64,000 nt of DNA from Crocinitomix sp. (GTDB lineage Bacteria; Bacteroidota; Bacteroidia; Flavobacteriales_D; Crocinitomicaceae): NCBI GenBank assembly GCA_013138735.1, contig WTCE01000044.1, forward strand, positions 43,159 to 107,158. The letters are read 5' to 3'. The notes beneath the pieces are model-generated. The model saw only the letters and a program-made list of their open reading frames with translations. It did no database searches and was not told where the DNA came from. Positions 16,626 to 25,241 of the stretch are shown piece by piece. Position 1 is the first letter of the stretch; the number at the start of each line of letters is the position of its first letter. The position numbers and the translations under genes were made by a program.

Positions 16626-17153
16626 GTGGTCCATTTTACGGTTAGTAAAAAAAGGAAAACGAAGCTGGGAGATTATCGTCATCCACATAATGGTAAACCA
16701 CATAGAATTTCAGTGAATGGCGATTTAAATCCGTACAGTTTCCTAATTACAACGCTCCATGAAATGGCGCATTTAACCACTTTTGAAAAGTATGGGAACC
16801 GTGTAAAACCGCACGGTGTACATTGGAAAATCGAATTTAAAGCAATTGCAGATCCTATTCTAAATGAAATTGCATTACCAACGGATGTGAATCTCGCATT
16901 AAATAATTATTTGCGAAATGCGAAAGCTTCTTCTTGTTCAGACGACAAACTATATCGTGTTCTAAAACGTTACGATAAATACAATGGTTTAACGCTTGAA
17001 GAGTTAGAAAGTGGCAGTTTATTTAAACTAAATGGTAAAACTTTCGTTAAAGGAAAGAAGTTACGCACCCGCTTTGAGTGCGCAGAGGTTAGTACACACA
17101 AGAAATATCGTGTTTTGGGCTTAGCCGAAATAGAAAAAATAGAAAGTAATTAA
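16626..17153 (+). CDS. SprT-like zinc-metalloprotease domain protein, N-terminus uncertain
   Basis: A SprT-family protein with HEMAH in the context TTLHEMAHLTTF and a third histidine in KPHGVHWK, the two zinc-binding signatures of the family. Relatives are DNA-associated or uncharacterised peptidases; the target here is unknown. The GTG at 16626 is the first standard start, but the frame stays open and protein-like for another 37 codons upstream (KNLITDDKIPQFAAQLKPF, then LPENSADYV), resembling the helical start of homologues. An ATG at 16501 lies in a different frame, separated from this frame by a run of eight A. One additional A would give a normal start, so a homopolymer indel or slippage is likely. 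It ends 1 bp before manC and is presumably co-transcribed. Confidence 0.8.
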   Translation: MVHFTVSKKRKTKLGDYRHPHNGKPHRISVNGDLNPYSFLITTLHEMAHLTTFEKYGNRVKPHGVHWKIEFKAIADPILNEIALPTDVNLALNNYLRNAKASSCSDDKLYRVLKRYDKYNGLTLEELESGSLFKLNGKTFVKGKKLRTRFECAEVSTHKKYRVLGLAEIEKIESN

Positions 17154-17154
17154 G

Positions 17155-18237
17155 ATGAATAATAATTTTGCCGTTATAATGGCTGGAGGAATAGGAAGTA
17201 GATTTTGGCCCATGAGTCAAGAATCTCATCCGAAACAATTTTTGGATGTTTTAGGAATCGGCAAAACGCTGATTCAAATGACCTATGAACGTTTAACAAA
17301 ACTAGTACCTGATTCCCAAATATACGTAGTAACAAACGAACGATACGCGGATTTAGTAAAAGAACAAATTGGAATTCCGGACAATCAAATATTGACCGAA
17401 CCAATGCGTAAAAATACAGCTGCTTGTATCGCCTATGCTTCGCATAAAATATATAACCTTAATCCTAAAGCGAATTTAATTGTCGCTCCGTCCGATCATC
17501 TGATCATGAAAGAGGATAAGTTTGTTGATATCGTTAATGTAGCTTTAGAGAAATCAATTTCTGAAGAATGTTTGGTAACGCTTGGAATTAAACCTTCTCG
17601 TCCTGATGAGGGTTATGGCTATATTCAATTTGAGGATGGCCGTGACATCTTAATGGGTGAAGTAAGAAAAGTACGCCAATTTACTGAAAAGCCAAATCGT
17701 GAACTCGCCGAAATATTTTTGAAGAGCGGCGATTATTATTGGAATTCAGGTATATTCATTTGGACCGCCAAAACGATTATTGATGCTTTACAAAAGTTTA
17801 AACCACAATTAAACGAGTTGTTTACTTCAAAAGGTAAAGACTATAATACGGCTGATGAACAAGAATTCATTAATGAGGCCTTTTACAATTGCGAAGACAT
17901 TTCAATTGATTTTGCTGTTTTAGAAAATGCGAAAAACGTTCATGTTGTCTTGGCAAATTTCGGTTGGTCAGATTTAGGAACTTGGGGTTCTTTATACACA
18001 CATTTAGAACAAGACGTTGAAGGCAACGCCGTTATAGGAGAACATGTCCACATGTTTGAAAGCGAGAATTGCATTGTGAATATGCCGAAAGGTAAAATGG
18101 CAGTTTTGCAAGGACTAGATGACTATATTGTTGTAGAATCGCACGGCATTTTAATGGTTGTTAAAAAGAATCATGAACAACGTATTAAAGGTTATTTGAA
18201 GGAGATTAAGAAGAAGGACCCTGGGTATTTTCAATGA
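17155..18237 (+). CDS. manC: Mannose-1-phosphate guanylyltransferase
   Basis: A 360-residue nucleotidyltransferase that makes GDP-mannose from mannose-1-phosphate and GTP for surface polysaccharide or glycan synthesis. The N-terminus has AGGIGSRFWPMSQESHPKQF, the G-x-G-x-R...PKQ loop of the family. Further landmarks are APSDH, the sugar-binding FTEKPN segment and YYWNSGIFIW. It ends at about 360 residues with only a short left-handed beta-helix region, so it is the monofunctional form without the phosphomannose isomerase cupin domain found in longer ManC proteins. Its ATG comes 1 bp after the SprT-like stop codon. The product could feed the two glycosyltransferases at 21.4-23.7 kb. Confidence 0.95.
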   Translation: MNNNFAVIMAGGIGSRFWPMSQESHPKQFLDVLGIGKTLIQMTYERLTKLVPDSQIYVVTNERYADLVKEQIGIPDNQILTEPMRKNTAACIAYASHKIYNLNPKANLIVAPSDHLIMKEDKFVDIVNVALEKSISEECLVTLGIKPSRPDEGYGYIQFEDGRDILMGEVRKVRQFTEKPNRELAEIFLKSGDYYWNSGIFIWTAKTIIDALQKFKPQLNELFTSKGKDYNTADEQEFINEAFYNCEDISIDFAVLENAKNVHVVLANFGWSDLGTWGSLYTHLEQDVEGNAVIGEHVHMFESENCIVNMPKGKMAVLQGLDDYIVVESHGILMVVKKNHEQRIKGYLKEIKKKDPGYFQ

Positions 18238-18326
18238 TCAATGCTTTAATGCGATTTGACTGGGTTTTTGATGATTTGATAGGTTTTGACGCGGGTTTGA
18301 ATGATTTAATAGCTAAAAGCATGTCT

Positions 18327-18370
18327 AACAGCGAAGCGGTCTAAATACTAGCAGCGCAGCGATCTAATAG
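18327..18370. repeat. Dispersed GCTGCGCTG repeat (left locus)
   Basis: Two adjacent copies of the same short unit, read on the minus strand as TTAGACCGCTTCGCTG and TTAGATCGCTGCGCTGCT. The same unit recurs in opposite orientation around 57.09-57.15 kb. Just to the left, 18255-18312 holds an imperfect tandem (TTTGAC...GGGTTT...GATGATTTGATAG and TTTTGACGCGGGTTTGAATG). The block lies between the convergent manC and bestrophin genes. Confidence 0.75.
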
Positions 18371-18387
18371 ATTTTTTCAAATGCCTT

Positions 18388-19329
18388 CTATTTTTTATAA
18401 ATCACGCCAAAACGACCTTTAATTTCTTCCTCAGGATCAGGTAAATCAGATTCTTCTAACATCTGCAAGAGATCAATTTCGATACCGCGAACAATCGTGG
18501 TTATAGGTGTGTCAGCCGCGCGGCCTTCAAACGGATTTTCAGTTATTTGCCCCGATTTGTTTAGCATAGCAAAGGCAAAAGAAATTGCAACACTCACAGG
18601 TATCATCACCCATGTATGAATTTCACTTGCTAGCGCAAAAGGCAATGAAACGGTGAATAACCACAAAAATAAATTGGTGAAATAATTATAATAAAACGGA
18701 AAGACAGTGTTTTTAATTCGCTCACACTTGCCTTGGTTATCATACATTTTTTTGAGCGTAACCATAAAGGCATTGAATCTAAATTGTTCTATCCAACCTT
18801 TTTCAAAAGCATAAGATACATCCTTGGCTTGGATCAATATTATTTGCGCCGGTACATTTTTCGCACGTGATAAGACCTCTCCATCTTCCTTGCTCACCCA
18901 ATCTTTTAACACTTCACAATGCGCCTCTTTTCGCAACAATGAACGCAACGCATATAACCATCCAATATGACGGAAAGTGGTGCGTTTTTTCCATTGATCA
19001 AGCTCCTCTTCTTCACCAGGTTTCGGAATGCAATACGTATTGATTTCCATCCCTAAAGATCGACTATCATTAACAATTGCTCCCCAAATTTTTCTAGCTT
19101 CCCACCAACGGTCATAGGCCGAGCTATTTTTAAATCCTAAAAATATCGCTAAAGCCCCACCTAAAATACTAACTGGAATTGGCGGTAATTCAAAAAAATG
19201 GTATTCGTAAAAATGACATAAAACAAAAGCGATACATGCAAATAAGGCATAGAAAAATAGGAGCCAAATATTCCAAAAGGCAATTCCAAAAAATTGAAGT
19301 ATAGGGTTACTTGAAAATTTTACTATCAT
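18388..19329 (-). CDS. Bestrophin-family anion channel
   Basis: A 313-residue bestrophin/UPF0187 protein. The diagnostic segment is FLGFKNSSAYDRWWEARKIW at about residues 65-84, followed by NDSRSLG. Four membrane helices are visible, two near the N-terminus (about 10-60) and two around 210-260, matching the bacterial pentameric anion channel architecture. The cytosolic C-terminus ends in an acidic piece (EESDLPDPEEEIKGRFG). Members conduct chloride or other anions; physiological role here is unknown. It is monocistronic, convergent with manC. Confidence 0.92.
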   Translation of the reverse strand: MIVKFSSNPILQFFGIAFWNIWLLFFYALFACIAFVLCHFYEYHFFELPPIPVSILGGALAIFLGFKNSSAYDRWWEARKIWGAIVNDSRSLGMEINTYCIPKPGEEEELDQWKKRTTFRHIGWLYALRSLLRKEAHCEVLKDWVSKEDGEVLSRAKNVPAQIILIQAKDVSYAFEKGWIEQFRFNAFMVTLKKMYDNQGKCERIKNTVFPFYYNYFTNLFLWLFTVSLPFALASEIHTWVMIPVSVAISFAFAMLNKSGQITENPFEGRAADTPITTIVRGIEIDLLQMLEESDLPDPEEEIKGRFGVIYKK

Positions 19330-19439
19330 TTGTAGAAATTAATAAGAAGTATTGAAACTTAACTCCACAAATTAATCAATCCAACACAACATCAAGTCAA
19401 ATTCTATTGATAATTGTACATTGCCTATTGATAATTGCC

Positions 19440-21239
19440 CTAATCAATCCAATACAAATAAGGCATTCGTGCTTGAATTTGCGACGTTGTCCCAATCGTT
19501 TTTAGATAGTTGTACATATCTGTTAACTGCATCTCCAATTGACTTACGGCAACATCTGATTCTTTTTGCTCTTCAAAGTTTTCTAAGAGTTCAAAAAGTT
19601 CAGAATTCTTCGCTTCTGGATAATACTTAATTGAAATCGCGTCTTGTTCAATACTTGCTTCTTCAGCCGCATAATTAATTGCGTCTTGCAATCCACCAAA
19701 CTCATCAATCAATCCTATTTCCATGGCATCTTTACCAGCCCAAACTCTTCCTTGACCAATGCTATCTACTTGTACTTTCGTCATACCACGTCCTGCTCCA
19801 ACCTTGCCAATAAAATCATCATAAATATCATCTACACCTTGTTGAATTAACTTTAACTCTGAATTCGTCAATCTTTTATTTAAAGACAATACAGCATGTT
19901 CATTTGTTTGTACACGATCAAACGTTACACCCAATTTATTCTTCAACATATCTCCTGTATATGGAATAATTCCAAAGACTCCGATAGAACCTGTTATGGT
20001 ATTTTTTTGTGCAAAAATGCGGTTTGCCTCACAAGCAATATAATATCCACCTGAAGCGGCTACATCTCCCATTGAAACTATAAATGGTTTTCCGGCTTCT
20101 TTAGTCTTTACAACCTCACGCCAAATGATATCACTTGCCAAAGCACTTCCGCCAGGAGAATTCACTCTTAAAACTACTGCTTGAATTGTAGTATCCAATC
20201 GTGCATCTCGAATTTGTGCTGAAAGGCTCGTTCCACCAATTTGGTTATCGCCACCAAAACCGTCAACAATTTCTCCTTCGGCAAAAATTACTGCAATATT
20301 CTTATCGTCTAATTTGGCCAAGGTGCGTTCTTCTTTCGTTTTTTTCATGGCATATTTCTGGAAAGACAAAAGCTTAACATCTGCGCCCGAATTAACACCA
20401 CTTCTTATAGCCAATGAATCCAACACTTGGTCGTAGTAAAGACTAGCATCTGCCATTTTATACTTTACGGCATCACTTGATTTACGGATATAAGCACTGT
20501 CAGCAATTTGATTCAAACGACTCACCTTTAAATTTCTAGAAGCTCCAATTTCGCTGGTCATTACACCCCATAAAGCATCCATATACTTTTGCGTTTGAAG
20601 ACGATTAGCTTCACTCATCTGATCATAAATCAATGGTTCAACAGCACTTTTAAAACGGTTGTTTGACCCGCGAATAATTTGCATTTCAACTTCCAATTTT
20701 TCCAAGGCGCCTTTTAAAAACATTATTTCAGATCCTAATCCTAAAAACTCTAGCATACCTGAAGGGTAGACATATAATTCTTCAGCCGCCGAAGCTAAAT
20801 AGTATGCTTTTTTATCATAGTTTTCATGGTAAGAAACCACGAACTTTCCTTGCGCTTGAAAAGCAATCAAAGCATCTCTAATTTCTTTTATCGTTGCCAT
20901 TCCAGCAGCCAAATTATCGCAGTTTAAGAAAATGCCTTCTACATTATCGTCATTCGCTGCTAAGTCAATTCCCTGCAATATTTCATTTAATCCAAATTGT
21001 TTCGCCATTTGAAAAGTGTTTGGATTAAAGGCCGCGTAGGTATAATCGCCAATAGGCCCATCCAATTCCATATGCAAAATAGTGCTCTCCTCTACAGTTA
21101 ATTGCTGCGATTCAAACATGTTTCCGAAACCAGAAATCATTGCGCTTAAAATAGCAAAGAAGATTAACAAGACGATTCCACCAGATACCACACTTGCGAG
21201 TAAACTAGCCCAAAACGTTTTCCAAAAAGTCATATTCAT
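19440..21239 (-). CDS. sppA: Signal peptide peptidase SppA, 67K type
   Basis: A 599-residue long-form SppA, a membrane-bound serine protease with a Ser-Lys dyad that degrades cleaved signal peptides. It has one N-terminal membrane helix (about 8-35) and two tandem Clp-like domains. The general-base lysine lies in the first domain at about residue 142 (NYDKKAYYLASAAEELYVYP), and the nucleophilic serine is in the second at about 393 (MGDVAASGGYYIA). Flanking motifs VLRVNSPGGSA and KNTITGSIGVFG are also present. Length matches the double-domain E. coli-type enzyme rather than the short Bacillus type. It is divergent from the glycosyltransferase pair. Confidence 0.96.
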   Translation of the reverse strand: MNMTFWKTFWASLLASVVSGGIVLLIFFAILSAMISGFGNMFESQQLTVEESTILHMELDGPIGDYTYAAFNPNTFQMAKQFGLNEILQGIDLAANDDNVEGIFLNCDNLAAGMATIKEIRDALIAFQAQGKFVVSYHENYDKKAYYLASAAEELYVYPSGMLEFLGLGSEIMFLKGALEKLEVEMQIIRGSNNRFKSAVEPLIYDQMSEANRLQTQKYMDALWGVMTSEIGASRNLKVSRLNQIADSAYIRKSSDAVKYKMADASLYYDQVLDSLAIRSGVNSGADVKLLSFQKYAMKKTKEERTLAKLDDKNIAVIFAEGEIVDGFGGDNQIGGTSLSAQIRDARLDTTIQAVVLRVNSPGGSALASDIIWREVVKTKEAGKPFIVSMGDVAASGGYYIACEANRIFAQKNTITGSIGVFGIIPYTGDMLKNKLGVTFDRVQTNEHAVLSLNKRLTNSELKLIQQGVDDIYDDFIGKVGAGRGMTKVQVDSIGQGRVWAGKDAMEIGLIDEFGGLQDAINYAAEEASIEQDAISIKYYPEAKNSELFELLENFEEQKESDVAVSQLEMQLTDMYNYLKTIGTTSQIQARMPYLYWID

Positions 21240-21392
21240 AATTGCAGATTTATTGAGTTACACGAAAGTAATGAAGATTGAGCAGTTTTGTGCATAAAAC
21301 TATACTAACGGCAGTTATTCAATTGTTTTCGGTGCAAAATGCTAGTTTTTATCAATTTCCAGTACAACAATTAGCCAATCGAATCGTTTTGT

Positions 21393-21400
21393 TAATTTTG
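21393..21400 (+). promoter_or_regulatory. Candidate -7 element close to a start codon
   Basis: TAATTTTG matches TAnnTTTG perfectly but ends only 4 bp before the ATG at 21405, which would give an almost leaderless transcript. There is no convincing -33 element, so this is a tentative call. Confidence 0.3.
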
Positions 21401-21404
21401 CGGA

Positions 21405-22520
21405 ATGGCCAATCAACAGCGCGTCATAGTTTCAGTTACAAATGATATCTACACGGATCAAAGGGTGCGTAAGGTTTGTGAATTTTTAGTGCGTCAAAAT
21501 TATGACGTAACACTTGTTGGTCGTAAATTAAAAAACAGCAAAGCATTACCTCAAACAGCCTATAAAACAAAACGTTTTCCCTTGTGGTTTACTAAAGGCG
21601 CGCTCTTTTATGCCAACTATAATTTAAGACTGTTCTTTTTCCTTTTATTCCACAAAGCGGATGTCTTACTCTCCAATGATTTGGATACACTTTATGCGAA
21701 TCATTGGGCCAGAAAGTTTAAAAAAAATTGCCGCTTAATTTATGATTCCCACGAATATTATATTGGCGTTCCAGAATTAGTGAGTCGCCCAAAAGTTCAA
21801 AAATTTTGGCTGAAAATTGAACGCAGAACTTTGCCAAAAGCGGACGCCATGTATACCGTCAACGAATCAATTGCGGATCTTTATCGAAATGAATATAAGC
21901 GCGAAGTAAAGGTAGTGCGGAACATTTCGGATTTTAAAGGCATCAAGGAAAAAAAGACACGCGAAGAATTGAATCTTCCATTGGATAAAAAGATCATCAT
22001 CATTCAAGGTGCAGGAATAAATATTGACCGTGGAGCTGAGGAAGTAATGGAAGCCGTGCAATTGATGAAGGACACTATTTTGATTTTTGTTGGAGACGGG
22101 GATGTTGTTCCATTGCTTAAAGCAAAAGTAAAAGCAGAAAATTTAGGGGATCAAATTCTCTTTTTTGGAAAACAACCTTATGACACTTTAATGAATTATA
22201 CGCAATTGTCTGATGTTGGTATCTCAATGGATAAAGACACAAATGTCAATTACCGCTTTTCATTACCGAATAAAATATTTGATTATATCCACGCAGGAAT
22301 TCCCGTTTTAGTTTCAGATTTAAAGGAAATCAAACACATTGTGGAAACTTATAATGTGGGCCTCGTTTGTCCGTCTCATGATCCGCAAGAAATTGCTGAT
22401 TATTTGACGAAAATTTTAACGGACGAAGCCCTGAATGCTACTTTTAAAACCAATACCAAACAAGCTTCACAAGAATTGACTTGGGCCAAGGAATGTGAAG
22501 TACTAAAAACCATCTTTTGA
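21405..22520 (+). CDS. GT4-type glycosyltransferase
   Basis: A 371-residue GT-B fold glycosyltransferase, most like family 4. The N-terminal Rossmann half begins VSVTNDIYTDQRVRKVCEFL, with a typical acceptor-side loop (DLLSNDLDT-like LLSNDLDTLYANHWA, and IYDSHEYYIGVPEL). The donor half has IIIIQGAGINIDRGAEEVMEA, LIFVGDGDV and the nucleotide-sugar site around SLPNKIFDYIHAGIPVLVSD (about 290-310). The substrate is not predictable; surface polysaccharide or lipid glycan assembly is likely. Its TGA overlaps the TTG start of the next glycosyltransferase by 4 bp, so the two are translationally coupled. Confidence 0.92.
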   Translation: MANQQRVIVSVTNDIYTDQRVRKVCEFLVRQNYDVTLVGRKLKNSKALPQTAYKTKRFPLWFTKGALFYANYNLRLFFFLLFHKADVLLSNDLDTLYANHWARKFKKNCRLIYDSHEYYIGVPELVSRPKVQKFWLKIERRTLPKADAMYTVNESIADLYRNEYKREVKVVRNISDFKGIKEKKTREELNLPLDKKIIIIQGAGINIDRGAEEVMEAVQLMKDTILIFVGDGDVVPLLKAKVKAENLGDQILFFGKQPYDTLMNYTQLSDVGISMDKDTNVNYRFSLPNKIFDYIHAGIPVLVSDLKEIKHIVETYNVGLVCPSHDPQEIADYLTKILTDEALNATFKTNTKQASQELTWAKECEVLKTIF

Positions 22521-23650
22521 CCACAGAACCGTTTCACATAATCGCTTTTGACGTTCCATATCCACCAAATTATGGCGGAATTGTGGACGTTTATTATAAA
22601 CTCAAAAATTTGCATGCCACCGGCGGGAAAATTATTTATCACTGTTTTTATTATGCTGGACATAATCCGCCAACTGACCTTTTAGAACAATATTGTGATG
22701 AGATTCATTACTATCCGCGAAAGAAAAAAATGTGGAAATTAGTGACATCTAGCCTGCCTTATGTCGTTTCAAGTAGAGATAACAAGGCATTGTTGGATCG
22801 TTTATTAAAAGACAACTTTCCGATTTTGTTTGACGGAATTCAGACCTGCTATTTTATTAATCACCCAGAAATTGTAAAACGCAAACGCATTTTTAGAGCC
22901 AACAATATAGAACATGCTTATTATGAAGGATTAGCGCGCTGGGAAACTTCCTGGTTTAAAAAACAATATTTAAAGTTAGAAGCTCGGCGTTTGGAAAGAT
23001 TTGAAAAACAACTAAAAGGAGTTGACGCACTTTTATCTGTTGCAAAAATGGATATTCCGCATTTTTCACAATATGGAGCTACACATCATATTCCACCTTT
23101 TTTTAATAGCGAAAACCAGGCAGAGATTGATGAAAAAAGTACCGTAAAACAAGTGCTATTTCAAGGGAATTTGGCGGTGAAAGAAAATGAACATGCTGCA
23201 AAATTTATTTTGGAGAATATTGCACAGCATACTACAAATAAAATCGTGATTGCAGGTAAAGATCCTTCCGATCAATTAATCGCCATGGCGAAGCAAGTCA
23301 GCAATGTTGAACTGATTCCTACACCTTCAATAGAAGTGATGGATGCCTTAATTCGAAACTCGGCGGTTAACTTACTGATGACCTTTCAGCAAACTGGAAT
23401 TAAGTTAAAATTATTGCACGCTTTAGAATCGGGGCAGCACATAATCATTAACGATAAAATGGATGATTCTGGAATTTTCGCAGCTTTATGTCATGTAGAA
23501 AATGAGCCTCAAAAAATAGCTGCAAAAATTGATGCCTTAATGTTAACACCATTCACCCAAGCAGACAAAACAAAAAGAGATGTGGACTTCGCGGAGAATT
23601 TTGGAAATGAGAATAATGCGCGGAGGATTTTGAAGATTATTGGGGATTGA
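22517..23650 (+). CDS. Glycosyltransferase-like protein coupled to the upstream GT4
   Basis: A 377-residue GT-B-like protein. The N-terminal half has DVPYPPNYGGIVDVYYKL, and there is a short NNIEHAYYEGLARWE motif near residue 135 often seen in glycosyltransferases of this type. The C-terminal half has VLFQGNLAVKENEHAAKFIL and a donor-site-like segment GIKLKLLHALESGQHIIIND. The start is a TTG at 22517 overlapping the previous stop; no ATG is available near the beginning, and the residues right after TTG already match the glycosyltransferase start. It probably acts in the same glycan pathway as the gene upstream; the substrate is unknown. Confidence 0.88.
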   Translation: MTTEPFHIIAFDVPYPPNYGGIVDVYYKLKNLHATGGKIIYHCFYYAGHNPPTDLLEQYCDEIHYYPRKKKMWKLVTSSLPYVVSSRDNKALLDRLLKDNFPILFDGIQTCYFINHPEIVKRKRIFRANNIEHAYYEGLARWETSWFKKQYLKLEARRLERFEKQLKGVDALLSVAKMDIPHFSQYGATHHIPPFFNSENQAEIDEKSTVKQVLFQGNLAVKENEHAAKFILENIAQHTTNKIVIAGKDPSDQLIAMAKQVSNVELIPTPSIEVMDALIRNSAVNLLMTFQQTGIKLKLLHALESGQHIIINDKMDDSGIFAALCHVENEPQKIAAKIDALMLTPFTQADKTKRDVDFAENFGNENNARRILKIIGD

Positions 23651-23667
23651 GGAAAGTCTAATCCCTA

Positions 23668-24249
23668 TTACTCATAAAATGGAGGGGATATGTCAACAAT
23701 ATAAATCAGACAGCATTGTTTAATTCCTTTACTTTGAAATTCTTCTTCAGACATTTCTGAAAGTATACGAGAAATTTTCTGAAGGTCTGGCATTCCTTTA
23801 TAAGAATCAAAAGCAAACTCTTTTACTAAAGACTTTTGCATTACAGATAAATCAGCCTGATCTTGAAATTCTTTACAGGTTCGAAACAAAAAGTTATGAA
23901 AATTTGTATTGTAAAGATTCCATAATTCATCTTCTTCTTTTTGCGTTAAACTGTCTTCTTTAAGGAATGTCCAGTCATTACCTAATGACAAAAATAATGA
24001 ATCTCCCACCTTTTGAAAAAAGCGAGAATAAGAATCCTTATTATTTGATACTGCAAGCGTTCGTTCAAACAATATGTCGTACTTGCCTTCCATCCCTAGA
24101 ATGCTATTACCATGTGTTCCATATAGCTCCTCTTCCAAAGAATTGTATTGGACAATTTGATTGATTGGCTTTACCTCATCTGTTTCACTATCTGACACGC
24201 AAGAAAATGCAAGCATTGGAATTATAGCTATATAAAAGAAGATTTTCAT
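23668..24249 (-). CDS. Lipoprotein of unknown function
   Basis: A 193-residue protein with a type II signal peptide (MKIFFYIAIIPMLAFSC, lipobox AFSC, cysteine at about 17). The mature part is helical and acidic with a few cysteines, including a CC pair close to the C-terminus (KQCCLIYIVDI). No domain recognised. It starts 3 bp after the stop of another lipoprotein gene, so the pair is certainly co-transcribed, probably with the secreted protein further upstream. Convergent with the glycosyltransferase pair. Confidence 0.8.
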   Translation of the reverse strand: MKIFFYIAIIPMLAFSCVSDSETDEVKPINQIVQYNSLEEELYGTHGNSILGMEGKYDILFERTLAVSNNKDSYSRFFQKVGDSLFLSLGNDWTFLKEDSLTQKEEDELWNLYNTNFHNFLFRTCKEFQDQADLSVMQKSLVKEFAFDSYKGMPDLQKISRILSEMSEEEFQSKGIKQCCLIYIVDISPPFYE

Positions 24250-24252
24250 TTC

Positions 24253-25212
24253 CTACTCACCTCTATTTTCATCCCACCATTGTTGCCACTTTTTCTTATC
24301 TGACACATAAGACGAACCGTCTGTCAACATTATTCCAACTGTACCTAGACTAAACTCTATATTACTTTCAATGCCTGTAGTTGACTCCAAATAATCCAAG
24401 GCATCTGTTATTTTTATACGTGCAACATAATAATCTGTATTGGCTTCGCACAGGTCACAGGTTGGGTCGCGGTGAAGAACCCAACGATCTAATATATGAA
24501 GGGCCCCCTTAAATTGAGACTCTTCAGAATCATCTAAATCTAACCCTACACTCCTCTTAACAATTGAATTATCAATAAAATTGACTCCCATTGCTCCAGT
24601 GGAGGAACTGATGTGAGAAACTGCCTCACCTTTCCTATGATAATCGATTGAAATAAAAATGAGACAGGAATCAGTATCGAAATTGTAACTCGTATAATAT
24701 GCGTTTGTAACAACAGTATCCGTTTGAATAGGTTTAAACGTTGTGAATTTCCCATTACTTGACCCCGCTGTTTCCATAATCGTTGTGATGTCTGTAATAT
24801 CAGTATCCGTTTGAATGGGTTTATACGTTAATATTCTCTCGCTGGATGCTGGCCCTGTTGCTTTCATAATCGTGATGATTCTGGTCAATTTGGGCCGCTC
24901 AACACTATGAATTTCAATGTCAATTGTTCTCTCCACTGATTTATTTATATCTACGTAACAGAAAAAATCAGATTCACCCGACTCTGATTCTAAATTACCA
25001 TCAACATCAAAAATTTGCGAATAAATAACCTCTCCATTTTGATCTAATAATTTTTGAGAAATATATTGTTCTCCACGTTTAATTAGTTCAACATGTGGAA
25101 ATTCAGTTGAACTGATGATTGTATCTAGCGTAATTGCATCCGTGTCATTTTGCGGAGAATCAGAATTGCAACTGAAGAAAATAAAACAGATGAAAAAGGG
25201 CAGGAATTTCAT
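24253..25212 (-). CDS. Lipoprotein with an internal duplication
   Basis: A 319-residue protein with lipobox FFSC (MKFLPFFICFIFFSC, cysteine about 15). Residues about 115-170 hold an imperfect tandem duplication: IMKATGPASSERILTYKPIQTDT and IMETAGSSNGKFTTFKPIQTDT are adjacent, and the underlying DNA shares the string TATCCGTTTGAAT in both units, suggesting a slippage-type origin. The C-terminal half has a Cys pair (DPTCDLCEANTDYY) and a Trp-rich end (KKWQQWWDENRGE). No known domain. It is the middle gene of a three-gene minus-strand group, 29 bp downstream of a secreted helical protein and 3 bp upstream of another lipoprotein. Confidence 0.82.
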   Translation of the reverse strand: MKFLPFFICFIFFSCNSDSPQNDTDAITLDTIISSTEFPHVELIKRGEQYISQKLLDQNGEVIYSQIFDVDGNLESESGESDFFCYVDINKSVERTIDIEIHSVERPKLTRIITIMKATGPASSERILTYKPIQTDTDITDITTIMETAGSSNGKFTTFKPIQTDTVVTNAYYTSYNFDTDSCLIFISIDYHRKGEAVSHISSSTGAMGVNFIDNSIVKRSVGLDLDDSEESQFKGALHILDRWVLHRDPTCDLCEANTDYYVARIKITDALDYLESTTGIESNIEFSLGTVGIMLTDGSSYVSDKKKWQQWWDENRGE

Positions 25213-25241
25213 TGCTCAAAAAAGCGGATGATGACAAAGAC

